A stretch of DNA of 64,000 nucleotides from Mycobacterium pseudokansasii (GTDB lineage Bacteria > Actinomycetota > Actinomycetes > Mycobacteriales > Mycobacteriaceae), in NCBI RefSeq assembly GCF_900566075.1, contig NZ_UPHU01000001.1, positions 310,001 through 374,000 of the forward strand, written 5' to 3'. Positions 29,897 through 39,049 of this stretch are shown piece by piece. The translations under genes were made by a program, and so were the position numbers. The notes beneath the pieces are model-generated. The model worked only from the letters and a program-made list of their open reading frames with translations. It searched no databases and had not been told where the DNA came from. Numbering within the stretch: position 1 is the stretch's first letter; each line of letters opens with the position of its first letter.

Positions 29897-31720
29897 ATGA
29901 CCTCAGCGACCATTCCCGGTTTAGACACCGCGCCGACTAATCATCAGGGGTTGCTGTCTTGGGTGGAGGAGGTCGCCGAACTCACTCAGCCTGACCGGGT
30001 TGTCTTCACCGACGGCTCAGCGGAGGAGTTCCAGCGGCTCGCCGATCAGTTGGTCGAGGCCGGCACGTTCACCCGGCTCAATCCGGAGAAGTACCCGAAC
30101 TCTTTCCTGGCGCTGTCCGACCCGTCGGATGTGGCGCGGGTGGAGTCACGCACCTTCATCTGCTCCGAACGCGAGGTCGACGCCGGCCCCACCAACAACT
30201 GGATGGACCCGGACGAAATGCGGTCCCTCATGAAAGACCTGTATCGCGGCTGCATGCGGGGGCGCACCATGTACGTGGTGCCGTTCTGCATGGGCCCGCT
30301 CGGTGCCGAGGACCCCAAGCTCGGCGTGGAGATCACCGACTCCGAATATGTCGTCGTCTCGATGCGGACCATGACCCGCATGGGCAAGGCCGCGCTGGAG
30401 AAGATCGGTGACGACGGCTTCTTCGTCAAGGCGCTGCACTCGGTCGGTGCGCCGCTCGAAGAGGGCCAGGCGGACGTGCCGTGGCCCTGCAACGACACCA
30501 AATACATCACCCACTTCCCGGAAACCCGCGAGATCTGGAGCTACGGCTCCGGCTACGGCGGCAACGCGTTGCTGGGCAAGAAGTGCTACTCGCTGCGGAT
30601 CGCCTCGGCCATGGCCCACGACGAGGGCTGGCTGGCCGAGCACATGCTGATCCTCAAGCTGATCTCTCCGGAGAACAAGGCGTACTACTTCGCCGCCGCG
30701 TTCCCCTCGGCCTGCGGCAAGACCAACCTGGCGATGCTGCAGCCGACCATCCCGGGCTGGCGCGCCGAGACCCTCGGCGACGACATCGCGTGGATGCGGT
30801 TCGGCAAGGACGGCCGGCTGTACGCCGTCAATCCCGAGTTCGGGTTCTTCGGGGTGGCGCCGGGCACCAACTGGAAGTCCAACCCGAACGCCATGCGCAC
30901 CATCGCCGCGGGCAACACGGTGTTCACCAACGTCGCGCTGACCGATGACGCCGAGGTGTGGTGGGAAGGGCTGGAGGGCGAGCCCGACCACCTGATCGAC
31001 TGGAAGGGCAACGACTGGTATATCCGCGAAACGGAAACCAAAGCGGCACACCCGAATTCACGGTATTGCACCCCGATGTCGCAGTGCCCCATCCTGGCGC
31101 CCGAATGGGACGACCCGCAGGGCGTGCCGATTTCCGGAATCCTGTTCGGCGGTCGCCGCAAGACCACCGTTCCGCTGGTGACCGAGGCGCGTGACTGGCA
31201 ACACGGGGTGTTCATCGGTGCGACTCTGGGAAGCGAGCAGACCGCCGCCGCCGAGGGCAAGGTCGGCAACGTGCGTCGCGACCCGATGGCCATGCTGCCG
31301 TTCCTCGGCTACAACGTCGGGGACTACTTCCAGCACTGGATCAACCTGGGCAAGAATGCCGACGAGTCCAAGCTGCCGAAGGTGTTCTTCGTCAACTGGT
31401 TCCGCCGCGGCCACGACGGGCGCTTCCTCTGGCCCGGCTTCGGCGAGAACAGCCGGGTATTGAAGTGGATCGTCGACCGCATCGAACACAAGGCCGGCGG
31501 CCGCAGCACTCCTATCGGCACCGTTCCCGCCGTCGAGGACCTGGACCTTGAGGGCTTGGATGTCGACCGGGCCGATGTGGCCGAGGCGCTGAAGGTGGAC
31601 CCCGAGGAGTGGCGCACGGAACTGCCGCTCATCGAGGAGTGGCTGGACTTCGTCGGGGACAAACTGCCGACCGGCGTCAAAGACGAGTTCGACGCGCTCA
31701 AGGAGCGGCTGGCCGAGTAG
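29897..31720 (+). CDS. pckA: Phosphoenolpyruvate carboxykinase (GTP)
   Basis: A 607-residue GTP-dependent PEPCK, which turns oxaloacetate and GTP into phosphoenolpyruvate, GDP and CO2 (first step of gluconeogenesis from fatty acids and cholesterol). The P-loop is [12 protein letters not shown] with the reactive Cys inside it; the GTP-enzyme marks [18 protein letters not shown] and [12 protein letters not shown] are present, and [19 protein letters not shown] closes the active site. Length equals the M. tuberculosis enzyme within a residue. AGGAG lies 8 bases upstream. The 200-bp gap before it is A/T-richer than the surroundings and likely holds its own promoter. Confidence 0.97.
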   Translation: MTSATIPGLDTAPTNHQGLLSWVEEVAELTQPDRVVFTDGSAEEFQRLADQLVEAGTFTRLNPEKYPNSFLALSDPSDVARVESRTFICSEREVDAGPTNNWMDPDEMRSLMKDLYRGCMRGRTMYVVPFCMGPLGAEDPKLGVEITDSEYVVVSMRTMTRMGKAALEKIGDDGFFVKALHSVGAPLEEGQADVPWPCNDTKYITHFPETREIWSYGSGYGGNALLGKKCYSLRIASAMAHDEGWLAEHMLILKLISPENKAYYFAAAFPSACGKTNLAMLQPTIPGWRAETLGDDIAWMRFGKDGRLYAVNPEFGFFGVAPGTNWKSNPNAMRTIAAGNTVFTNVALTDDAEVWWEGLEGEPDHLIDWKGNDWYIRETETKAAHPNSRYCTPMSQCPILAPEWDDPQGVPISGILFGGRRKTTVPLVTEARDWQHGVFIGATLGSEQTAAAEGKVGNVRRDPMAMLPFLGYNVGDYFQHWINLGKNADESKLPKVFFVNWFRRGHDGRFLWPGFGENSRVLKWIVDRIEHKAGGRSTPIGTVPAVEDLDLEGLDVDRADVAEALKVDPEEWRTELPLIEEWLDFVGDKLPTGVKDEFDALKERLAE

Positions 31721-32091
31721 AACCCTACCCTGCTGGATTTGGTCGCCGGATCAACGGTGGCCTCGACCAGGGTAATCACTGCTGCCACAGGAGTTTCTGA
31801 ACCAAGGCGGCGCGAGCCGCACGCGCTTGCAACCACTGTGACTGGCGTGGCCGTTGTCGCTGCCCAGGTAATACCACATGTTTGGGGCCTCTTGGGTTGA
31901 GCAGCGGTCAACTCGGTTGGCGGTGTCGTCAGATGTACATCGCTTGCGCAGTTTCGGCGGCGACAGCTCGACGAGCGTGACGGTACTGTGCGTGGAACGC
32001 ATGCGTGGCGGAGCTACACGATGATGGCGCTGCATCGGTTGCCCGACCTTCGGTTGAGCTGGTCGGCGTGTATGTCGGCCTCGCCGTTGTC
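31721..32091. other. Intergenic region after pckA, no gene recognised
   Basis: In M. tuberculosis nadR (Rv0212c) follows pckA. Here the 370 bp hold no frame that resembles NadR or any other family; the longest minus-strand frame (31751-32095) has an irregular, Cys/Arg-rich composition. No strong terminator stem was found. It is probably decayed sequence left where nadR and Rv0213c were lost or where the feo genes came in. Confidence 0.5.
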
Positions 32092-32439
32092 TCATGTGCC
32101 CCGCAACTTCATACCGATCCGGCTGCGATAGTACGACCAGGGCTGCCGGTGTTCGGGCTGAGTGCCCACCATCTGGTCGAGCAGGTCGGTGGCCTCTAAG
32201 GCCAGCGCGACATGATGCTGGACATACCCCAAGTCGCTGTACACCCGGAACACGTCATCGTGGCGGGATCGGGGGGCCGTTGCCACGGAGAGTAACTCGA
32301 GTGCCTGGTGCAGTGCGGCGCGCACGTCCCCGCAGGCCCGGTGGATCTGGCGCTCGGGATTCGGCGCGGTGCCCTGATGCGCCCGCGTGCTGCGAGTGCA
32401 TTCTGCCGCATGCGATGATCGGTTGATCGGCAAAGCCAT
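32092..32439 (-). CDS. Small protein of unknown function divergent from feoA
   Basis: A 115-residue soluble protein. AAGGAGA lies 6 bases before the ATG, which is the best ribosome site in this region and fixes the start; the open frame continues upstream. The protein is helical, with ACGDVRAALHQALELLSVA, an aromatic/acidic block DDVFRVYSDLGYVQHHVALALEATDLLDQM and a Tyr/Arg-rich end. I recognise no family. A 19-bp dyad resembling an iron box sits 20 bp upstream, so it is probably expressed under iron control together with the feo operon. Confidence 0.6.
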   Translation of the reverse strand: MALPINRSSHAAECTRSTRAHQGTAPNPERQIHRACGDVRAALHQALELLSVATAPRSRHDDVFRVYSDLGYVQHHVALALEATDLLDQMVGTQPEHRQPWSYYRSRIGMKLRGT

Positions 32440-32458
32440 CGACTCTCCTTGGACTAAG

Positions 32459-32477
32459 TAAGGGTAGCCTACCTTTA
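32459..32477. promoter_or_regulatory. IdeR/DtxR-type iron box (candidate)
   Basis: A 19-bp dyad centred on C32468: GGTAG and CTACC flank the centre and TAA/TTA close the ends, so 8 of 9 arm positions pair. It agrees with the IdeR consensus in 13 of 19 positions by my count. It lies between the small minus-strand gene and feoA. Binding is inferred; a MntR-like or SirR-like regulator is possible. Confidence 0.55.
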
Positions 32478-32612
32478 ACCCATGAAGAGGGTACAAGGCT
32501 GGTAGGCACGTTCCGATATGACCCCACAGTGGCCCGGTTGGCCCGCTGCCGCAGTCGCCCCCGGGCGCGGCTTCGGTGCCCATCTGGGTAAGCGGGCCAT
32601 GGCCGCAAACGA

Positions 32613-32630
32613 AGTTAGGTGTACCTTACT
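32613..32630. promoter_or_regulatory. Second metal-box-like palindrome upstream of feoA
   Basis: An 18-bp dyad (AGTTAGGTG/TACCTTACT) in which 7 of 9 positions pair, the core being AGGT-N2-ACCT. It contains the TTAGGT half-site of IdeR boxes. It lies 31 bp before the feoA ATG, overlapping the expected promoter, a position suited to repression when iron is plentiful. Confidence 0.55.
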
Positions 32631-32661
32631 AAGGCGACACTTATTACTTCGGAGGACGAGA

Positions 32662-32946
32662 ATGCCAAAATCAGCGCCGCGCCCGCCTCGGCTATCGGGT
32701 TCGGCGATCGCGCTTACCGAGTTGGGGCCGGGCCAGCGGGCAACCATTGTGGGAACGGTGCCGCGAGCGCCTTCGGTGTTGGCACGGCGGCTGCGGCAGT
32801 TGGGATTTCGGGCGGCCTCCGTCGTCGAGGTAATTCGGCGCGCCCCACTGGGTGACCCGACTATCTACCGGGTTCAGGACACGGAACTGTGCCTGCGGCG
32901 GCGGGACGCACAGCTGATCGAAGTTGACCCAGGAAACGGCGCATGA
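32662..32946 (+). CDS. feoA: FeoA, ferrous iron transport accessory protein
   Basis: A 94-residue cytoplasmic SH3-like protein that supports FeoB. The core ALTELGPGQRATIVGTVP and the block RRLRQLGFRAASVVEVIRRAPLGDPTIYRV are the FeoA fold (LxxLGxxxG-like turn and beta barrel). GGAGG lies 6 bases before the ATG; the longer open frame upstream runs through the metal boxes and is not used. The stop overlaps the feoB ATG by 4 bp. Confidence 0.9.
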   Translation: MPKSAPRPPRLSGSAIALTELGPGQRATIVGTVPRAPSVLARRLRQLGFRAASVVEVIRRAPLGDPTIYRVQDTELCLRRRDAQLIEVDPGNGA

Positions 32947-34856
32947 CGACCTGTCACGAGAAAAGCGGTGCCGCGATTTCGACTGCCGCCGCGCCACGGG
33001 TAGCCCTGGTTGGCAGTCCGAACGCGGGCAAGACGACCGTGTTCAACCAGCTGACCGGACTACGCGCCAAGACCGGCAACTATCCGGGTGTCACAGTCGG
33101 GCGCAGCGTCGGCATCGCCAAGTCCGGTGACATCGAGATCGCGGTTGAGGATCTGCCCGGCACTTACAGTCTCGACCCGATTAGCCCAGACGAGCAGGTG
33201 GTGGCTGACGTACTGGCCGGCGCGATGGCTGACACGGGCTGCCCCGACGCGATCGTCATTGTGGCCGACGCGACCACGCTGCACCGGTCCGTTGTCCTGG
33301 TGGCGCAGGTGCTGCGGCTTGACCTGCCGTGTCTGCTGGCGCTGACGATGACCGACGAATTGAGCGCCCGCGGCGGCGACATCGGCGTCGACGCCTTGTC
33401 GACGGCGATGGGCATCCCGGTCGTCGCGGTCATTGCGAACCGCGGCGTGGGCGTCGAAACGGTGCGCGATCGGCTGGCGTCCTTCGAGCGGTGGCAGCGT
33501 CCCCCGCTGCTGCCCCCGGGCGAGGATGACGCCGTCGGCGCCTGGGGCACCTCGGTGCTCAACGCGGCCGGTTACGTTGCTCCGCAACCCGATCGGCGCA
33601 CGCGAGGGATCGACGCGGTGGTGCTGCACCCACTATGGGGCGCCGCGATCTTCTTTGCGGTGATGTTCTGCTTCTTCCAAATCGTTTTCACTGTCGCCGC
33701 GCCGCTGCAGGACCGGGTGGGCCGAGTGCTCGGCTGGCTCGGTGGACTGGTCAGCGACCACATCGACAACTATGTGGTGCGCGGTCTGCTCGGCCAGGGG
33801 CTCATCGGCGGTGTCGGCACGGTGCTGCAGTTCATCCCGCAGATCGTCTTGCTGTTCCTGCTGATTGCGTTGCTGGAAAACGTCGGCTACATGGCACGGG
33901 CCGCGTTCCTGATGGACCGGGTGATGGCCGCGACGGGATTGGAAGGTCGCGCATTTGTTGCGATGCTGTCGTCGTTCGCCTGCGCAATCCCGGGGATCAT
34001 GGCCACGCGCACGCTGCCGTCATCTCGTGACCGGATCGCCACAATCATTACGGCCCCGCTGATGACGTGTTCGGCCAGGCTTCCGGTGTTCACTTTGCTG
34101 GTAGGAATGCTGGTGTCGCCGCGGACGCACTGGTGGGGCCTGAGCGCTCAGGGTGTCGTGATGTTTCTGCTCTATCTGTGCGGCGGGACCTCGGCGCTGA
34201 TCGCGGCCTCGGTGTTCAAGTCGACGATCCTGCGCAGCGATATTCTGCCGTTCACGATGGAGTTTCCCCCTTACCGCTTTCCGTCGCCCAGGAACCTGCT
34301 CAACGCGATGTGGGATTCGGCGAAGATGTTCTTGCGCAAGGCGGGAACCATCATCCTGGGCACGTCGGTGGTGCTGTGGGTGCTGCTCAATCTGCCGGCG
34401 CCTGCGGCAGAGACCGCACACATGTCGCAGACGCAGGCCAGCACGTATGTGATGGACCATAGCTACGCCGCCGACGTCGGGAAGGCGATTGGGCCAGTAT
34501 TCAAACCACTCGGTTTCGATTGGCACATCAATGTGGCACTGTTGGGATCCTTTTCGGCGCGCGAAGTGTTCGTGTCAGCCATTGGTCAGGTGTCGGCGGC
34601 GACCGACCCCGACAATCCGCACGGAGCACTGGTTGCTCTCCCGGACGACGACGGCCATAAGTTGTTCAGCGCGCCGACTGTTATCGCGCTGCTGGCGTAT
34701 TTCGTCTTCGCGTTGCAATGCATGTCTACCGTCGCGGTGATGCGCCGCGAAACGAACTCCTGGCGGTGGCCTGCGGTCGCATTCTCCTACATGTTCGGTC
34801 TCGCCTGGGTAGCGGCGTTCGCAGCCAGATCGATCGCGATTGGCCTGGGTGCATGA
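32943..34856 (+). CDS. feoB: FeoB, ferrous iron transporter
   Basis: A 637-residue protein with an N-terminal G domain: G1 GSPNAGKTTVFNQLTG, G2 region GNYPGVTV, G3 DLPGTYSLDP, and G4 as TMTDEL instead of the usual NxxD. Two gate-type membrane blocks follow (LIALLENVGYMARAAFLMDR; SFACAIPGIMATR with the conserved Cys), then a nucleoside-recognition-type core, about eight helices in all. It carries Fe2+ across the inner membrane. Most M. tuberculosis strains are not known to have feoB, so this is accessory relative to that genome. It is coupled on both sides by 4-bp overlaps (feoA and the NifU-like gene). Confidence 0.95.
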   Translation: MTTCHEKSGAAISTAAAPRVALVGSPNAGKTTVFNQLTGLRAKTGNYPGVTVGRSVGIAKSGDIEIAVEDLPGTYSLDPISPDEQVVADVLAGAMADTGCPDAIVIVADATTLHRSVVLVAQVLRLDLPCLLALTMTDELSARGGDIGVDALSTAMGIPVVAVIANRGVGVETVRDRLASFERWQRPPLLPPGEDDAVGAWGTSVLNAAGYVAPQPDRRTRGIDAVVLHPLWGAAIFFAVMFCFFQIVFTVAAPLQDRVGRVLGWLGGLVSDHIDNYVVRGLLGQGLIGGVGTVLQFIPQIVLLFLLIALLENVGYMARAAFLMDRVMAATGLEGRAFVAMLSSFACAIPGIMATRTLPSSRDRIATIITAPLMTCSARLPVFTLLVGMLVSPRTHWWGLSAQGVVMFLLYLCGGTSALIAASVFKSTILRSDILPFTMEFPPYRFPSPRNLLNAMWDSAKMFLRKAGTIILGTSVVLWVLLNLPAPAAETAHMSQTQASTYVMDHSYAADVGKAIGPVFKPLGFDWHINVALLGSFSAREVFVSAIGQVSAATDPDNPHGALVALPDDDGHKLFSAPTVIALLAYFVFALQCMSTVAVMRRETNSWRWPAVAFSYMFGLAWVAAFAARSIAIGLGA

Positions 34857-35422
34857 TCCCCCTGCACGCCACCGCCACCGGCAATCCGCGACAACTGCGA
34901 TGGGTGGTCGCACCGGACCGGCTGCCACCCCTCGGCATTGTCCAGCACGCACCGGGCAGTCTGGGCGCACTACTGAAGAGTGGACTGATCGCCGAGATCG
35001 TCGTGTGCGCCACCGATATCTTGATCACCGTCGGCGAAACCCGTAGCTGGCGCGAGGTGGGAGACGATATTCGCACGGCGCTCACCGAGGCGCTGGTGGA
35101 CCCGGCCGGTTGGCGGGTCGGCCAATCAATGAGCTCCGAGGCTCAGTTGACGACGATCGCGGAGGAAGTGCTCGCCGGTCCGATCGGGGAGCTTGCCAGT
35201 TCGCACGGCGGGTCGATTGAACTGGTTTCCGTTGTCGGTCTCAACGTGACTGTGCGGATGTCAGGTGCCTGCCGCGGATGCCTCGCCTCGAAGTCCACGC
35301 TTCGCGACAGGTTGCAGGGCGAACTGCGGCGACGAGCGGGTATCGAGGTCGCCGTTATCCCTGAAAACCCTTCAACTGCAACGGTATTAGGTAAGAGGCT
35401 GCGCTCGCTAGTCGTTCGTTGA
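34853..35422 (+). CDS. Nfu/NifU-like iron-sulfur scaffold protein
   Basis: A 189-residue protein. Residues about 10-85 match the Nfu N-terminal domain (RQLRWVVAPDRL, then LGALLKSGLIAEIVVCATDILITVG), and about 105-180 are the NifU C-terminal domain with the cluster-binding CxxC in SGACRGCLASKSTL. Such proteins hold and hand over [4Fe-4S] clusters. The ATG overlaps the feoB stop, so a carrier of iron-sulfur clusters is produced together with the ferrous transporter; no FeoC is seen, and this gene takes that place in the operon. Confidence 0.85.
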   Translation: MIPLHATATGNPRQLRWVVAPDRLPPLGIVQHAPGSLGALLKSGLIAEIVVCATDILITVGETRSWREVGDDIRTALTEALVDPAGWRVGQSMSSEAQLTTIAEEVLAGPIGELASSHGGSIELVSVVGLNVTVRMSGACRGCLASKSTLRDRLQGELRRRAGIEVAVIPENPSTATVLGKRLRSLVVR

Positions 35423-36034
35423 GTGCTGCCGCATCTGCCCGGAACCAGACGCTGGCTTTGACGGTGCTGGCTTTGACGGTGCACCAGATGGGCCTGGAGG
35501 CGTACGGACGCGAGCGCTGTTACGCGAACAACGCCGCTGTCTCCGCGCACCGTGCGTAACGGCGGCCGCCCCCCGAACTCGAAATTGGCTAATCCGGACC
35601 CGCGCCGCATTGCCGTGGCAGATCGCTGCAAAGGCACATTGGGCAGCCGGTGACCCGATGAAGGCCGCTGACGATGTCGCGTCGGCTCTTAGGTATGACG
35701 CCTCAACCGGTGTCCGGTTAGCGGCTGAAGATGCGGCCCTGCCGATAAGTCTGGCCACCACTGACCTAACCATCATCGCCGCGGCGCTGAGCTGATGGCG
35801 CTGCCGGCGGTCGGCGGTGGGCTAACCGTTGACGACCGAAGTTCGCCCGTGGCGACGAGGCGACGCTGAGATACCCAGCACCGCAAGGCCATTTCATTGG
35901 CTCGGGGCTGCGGCCGGATCGTTAGAGCCGGTTAGTCGACATCGATGAACGCTGGATAGCCCGACTCAGGTGGCCGGCACCGGGGGACCGCGCCCTATTG
36001 CGCCGGTAACCGGGATGCGACGTACAGTCGGCTC
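35423..36034. other. Intergenic region between the feo operon and fadD4, no gene recognised
   Basis: About 610 bp. Small frames such as 35610-35795 (+, 61 codons) and 35408-35776 (-) have no recognisable family or good ribosome site. A short tandem repeat lies at 35451-35480. In M. tuberculosis Rv0213c lies before fadD4; no trace of it could be read here. The last 150 bases must contain the fadD4 promoter. Confidence 0.5.
35451..35480 (+). repeat. Two tandem copies of a 15-bp unit
   Basis: GCTGGCTTTGACGGT occurs twice without a gap or mismatch, just downstream of the NifU-like gene. The cause is probably slippage; no function is apparent. Confidence 0.9.
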
Positions 36035-37564
36035 ATGCAGATCCGCCAGCACTTGGGCGACGGGGACAGCGCCAACAAACCGGCTGTCATCCTGCATCCG
36101 TCCGGGACCGTCGTCACCTTCGCAGAGCTGGAAGCCCGAGCCAATCGACTGGCGCACCGATTCCGTCAGGCGGGGCTGCGGGAAGGCGACGTCGTCGCCA
36201 TTCTGATGGAGAACAACGAGCACATCCACGCTGTCATGTGGGCGGCACGCCGCAGCGGCTTGTACTACGTGCCGATCAACACCCACCTGTCCCCGGCCGA
36301 GGCGGCCTACATCGTCGACAACAGCAGCGCCAGTGCGATTGTCGGGTCCGTGGCGCTGCGCGAGACCTGCGCGGGTCTGGCCGGCCATCTTCCCGGAGGG
36401 CTGCCGGAGCTGCTGATGATCGCCGACGGCGAGTTGGCGGGCTGGGAGCGATACCCGGAATGCGTTGCCGGCCAACCCGGCACACCGATCAACGACGAAC
36501 TGGAAGGCGACCTGCTGCAGTACTCGTCGGGAACCACCGGCCGGCCCAAGGGAATCAAACGCGAATTACCGCATGTCCCACCGGATCAGGCGCCCGGGAT
36601 GATGTCGGTGCTGATCGATTACTGGATGGACCGTGAATCGGTGTACCTGAGCCCGGCGCCGCTCTACCACACCGCCCCGTCGGTGTGGTCGATGAGCGCC
36701 CAGGCCGGCGGTATCACCACGGTGGTGATGGAGAAGTTCGATCCCGAGTCGGCACTCGACGCCATCCAGCGTTACCGGGTGACGCATGGCCAGTTCGTAC
36801 CGGCGATGTTCACCAGGATGTTGAAACTGCCTGATTCGGTGCGTAATTCGTACGATATGTCCAGCCTGAAGCGGGTGATGCACGCCGCGGCGCCGTGTCC
36901 GGTCGAGATCAAGATGCAGATGATGCACTGGTGGGGGCCGATTGTCGACGAGTACTACGCGTCCTCTGAAGCCATCGGGTCCACGCTGATCACCGCCGAG
37001 GATTGGCTGGCGCACCCCGGTTCGGTCGGCAAGCCGATGCAGGGCGCGGTTCATATCCTTGACCCCGACGGCAACGAACTGCCGCCGGGCCAGCCGGGCG
37101 AGATCTATTTCGAGGGTGGATACTCCTTCGAATATCTCAACGATCCGTCGAAAACCGCTGCGTCGCGCGACAAGCGCGGTTGGGTGACGGTGGGCGACAT
37201 CGGCTATCTCGACGACCAGGGGTACCTGTACCTGACCGACCGGCGCCATCACATGATCATTTCCGGCGGCGTCAACATTTACCCGCAGGAAACCGAAAAC
37301 GTGTTGGTGACGCACCCGAAGGTGCTCGACGCGGCGGTTTTCGGTGTCCCCGACGAAGAGATGGGGCAGCGGGTGATGGCGGCGGTGCAGACCATCGACC
37401 CAGCGGACGCAACCGAGGAATTCGCTGCTGAACTGTTGGTGTGGTTGCGGGATCGCCTGTCGCACTTCAAATGTCCGAAGGCCATCGGTTTCGAGGCGCA
37501 GTTGCCGCGCACCGACACCGGCAAGCTTTACAAGGACGGGCTGATCGAGAAGTATTCGGCTTGA
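36035..37564 (+). CDS. fadD4: Fatty-acid--CoA ligase FadD4
   Basis: A 509-residue ANL-superfamily enzyme that adenylates a fatty or aromatic acid and joins it to CoA. The P-loop is YSSGTTGRPKGIK; the A5 motif is EYYASSEAIGSTLI, the hinge region TDRRHHMIISGGVNIYPQETE, and the catalytic Lys is in PRTDTGKLYKDGL. Orthologous in position to Rv0214. It is followed after 3 bp by an enoyl-CoA hydratase, so the two probably act in one pathway. Confidence 0.9.
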   Translation: MQIRQHLGDGDSANKPAVILHPSGTVVTFAELEARANRLAHRFRQAGLREGDVVAILMENNEHIHAVMWAARRSGLYYVPINTHLSPAEAAYIVDNSSASAIVGSVALRETCAGLAGHLPGGLPELLMIADGELAGWERYPECVAGQPGTPINDELEGDLLQYSSGTTGRPKGIKRELPHVPPDQAPGMMSVLIDYWMDRESVYLSPAPLYHTAPSVWSMSAQAGGITTVVMEKFDPESALDAIQRYRVTHGQFVPAMFTRMLKLPDSVRNSYDMSSLKRVMHAAAPCPVEIKMQMMHWWGPIVDEYYASSEAIGSTLITAEDWLAHPGSVGKPMQGAVHILDPDGNELPPGQPGEIYFEGGYSFEYLNDPSKTAASRDKRGWVTVGDIGYLDDQGYLYLTDRRHHMIISGGVNIYPQETENVLVTHPKVLDAAVFGVPDEEMGQRVMAAVQTIDPADATEEFAAELLVWLRDRLSHFKCPKAIGFEAQLPRTDTGKLYKDGLIEKYSA

Positions 37565-37567
37565 CCG

Positions 37568-38521
37568 ATGTTGCGTGTCGTCGACCTGTCGAAACCCGCG
37601 GATGAGCGGGACGCCGGTGCGGCCTCGCCACCCGGCGTGATCGTCGCTCACGGCTCGCCTACGGATGGATTCTGGCTGGAGACAGCGACTTTCACGCTTA
37701 CTGACGAGCCATCTGGCGATCGCCGGGTGGTCAGCGTGGCGTCGGTGCCCGAGGCGTTGGCCGACGTGACGCGGCGCTGCCAACGCTGGCCGCAGGCCAG
37801 CGCCATGTGCGACGACGTGCTGCGTGCTCTGGATCCCGCCGGAGCGACGTTGGCCGGCGTGGTCACCGAATCACTGGCCTATTCGACCCTGCAGGCCGGA
37901 CCGGAATTCGCGCGCTGGCTCGACGATCGCGGCCCGGCCACCGCTCCCGGCACGGCCGACGCGGTGCTCGTGGAGCGCGACGAGGACACCCTGCGTATCC
38001 GGTTCAACCGGCCGCAACGACACAATGCGTTTTCCACCGATGTGCGCGCCGCACTGCTGGAGGCGCTGACCATCGCCCAGCTGGATCCGTCAGTCTCCGG
38101 AATCGTGTTGAGCGGCAACGGCCCATCGTTTTGCAGTGGTGGAGACCTTGCCGAGTTCGGCACCTTTGCCGATCCGGTAAGTGCGCACTTCGCCCGCACC
38201 CGGCATAGTCCGGCGCTGGTGCTCGACGAACTCAGAGCAAGGCTTGGCCCGGCGTGCCGGGCCGAGGTGCACGGGCGGGTGCTGGGCAGCGGGCTGGAGA
38301 TGGCGGCGTTCTGCGGATGGGTCGTGGCCCGGCCCGATTCGGTGTTCGGGCTGCCGGAACTGGGCCTCGGGCTGATCCCTGGCGCCGGTGGCACCGTCAG
38401 CATCACCCGACGGATCGGACGCTGGCGCACGGCATATCTGGTGCTTTCCGGCCGAACTATCGACGCCGAGACCGCACTGGCCTGGGGCCTGGTAGACGCC
38501 ATTTCGGCGGGCGCCGGCTAG
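37568..38521 (+). CDS. Enoyl-CoA hydratase/isomerase family protein with N-terminal extension
   Basis: A 317-residue crotonase-fold protein. The crotonase core begins at about residue 130 (LVERDEDTLRIRFNRPQRHNAFS) and has oxyanion-hole segments FCSGGDLAEFG and HGRVLGSGLEMAAFCG plus LPELGLGLIPGAGGTVSITRRIG. The first 125 residues are an additional domain with a rossmann-like alternation that crotonases usually lack. The C-terminal helices are short, so it may depend on a partner. It lies 3 bp after fadD4 and likely works on the CoA ester made there. Confidence 0.8.
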   Translation: MLRVVDLSKPADERDAGAASPPGVIVAHGSPTDGFWLETATFTLTDEPSGDRRVVSVASVPEALADVTRRCQRWPQASAMCDDVLRALDPAGATLAGVVTESLAYSTLQAGPEFARWLDDRGPATAPGTADAVLVERDEDTLRIRFNRPQRHNAFSTDVRAALLEALTIAQLDPSVSGIVLSGNGPSFCSGGDLAEFGTFADPVSAHFARTRHSPALVLDELRARLGPACRAEVHGRVLGSGLEMAAFCGWVVARPDSVFGLPELGLGLIPGAGGTVSITRRIGRWRTAYLVLSGRTIDAETALAWGLVDAISAGAG

Positions 38522-38559
38522 GCGCAGACCTGCTGGCGCTCAACGTTGGGACGCCTCGG

Positions 38560-38967
38560 TCAGTAGCCGGAATAGGTGGTGACAGTGGAGGGCACGTTGT
38601 GATCGACTGATACGGCCACCGCAATCAGGATCACGTAAATCACCCCGACGATGACACCGATGACCGCCCCGGCGATCGCGCTGATTATCGCCCATTTCTT
38701 GGCGTTGGCGGATGCGGCCTGAGCCTCGGCGTAGCGGCCTTGGGCCCACAGCCCGGAGACCTTGGTGGAGTACACGATCGATACGATCCCGAACGGGAGG
38801 CAGCACAAGATCGTGGCCAGGATCGCCCAGACGAGGTAGTTATCCGGCTCTGGCGCATAGCCCGGCTGCGCGGCCGGCCAACCGGGTTGCGGCTGTTGAC
38901 CCTGCCAGCCCGGCTGCTGGCCCTGCCACTCTGGGGAACCTCCGTACGGCCCTGGCGGATAACTCAT
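38560..38967 (-). CDS. CD225/dispanin-type small membrane protein
   Basis: A 135-residue protein. Residues 1-42 are rich in Pro, Gly, Gln and Tyr with a repeated WQGQQP motif. Residues about 44-70 are a membrane helix with the double cysteine LVWAILATILCCLPFGIVSIVYS, followed by the loop WAQGRYAEAQAASANAKKWA and a second helix at about 90-118. This helix-loop-helix pattern is that of the CD225/dispanin family, frequent in actinobacteria with Pro-rich heads. Role unknown; membrane remodelling is only a guess. Confidence 0.75.
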   Translation of the reverse strand: MSYPPGPYGGSPEWQGQQPGWQGQQPQPGWPAAQPGYAPEPDNYLVWAILATILCCLPFGIVSIVYSTKVSGLWAQGRYAEAQAASANAKKWAIISAIAGAVIGVIVGVIYVILIAVAVSVDHNVPSTVTTYSGY

Positions 38968-39049
38968 GGCTGCCCTCCTTTGGTGCCTTACCCTTGGGTT
39001 CCCTGGGCGAAGTCAGGCAAATATACAGCACCGGCCGGCCGGGTACCGG

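Noticed and set aside
31751..32095. Minus-strand frame of 114 codons after pckA
   Set aside because: Irregular composition, no ribosome site, no likeness to NadR.
35610..35795. 61-codon frame before fadD4
   Set aside because: No ribosome site or homology that I can recognise; too short to support.
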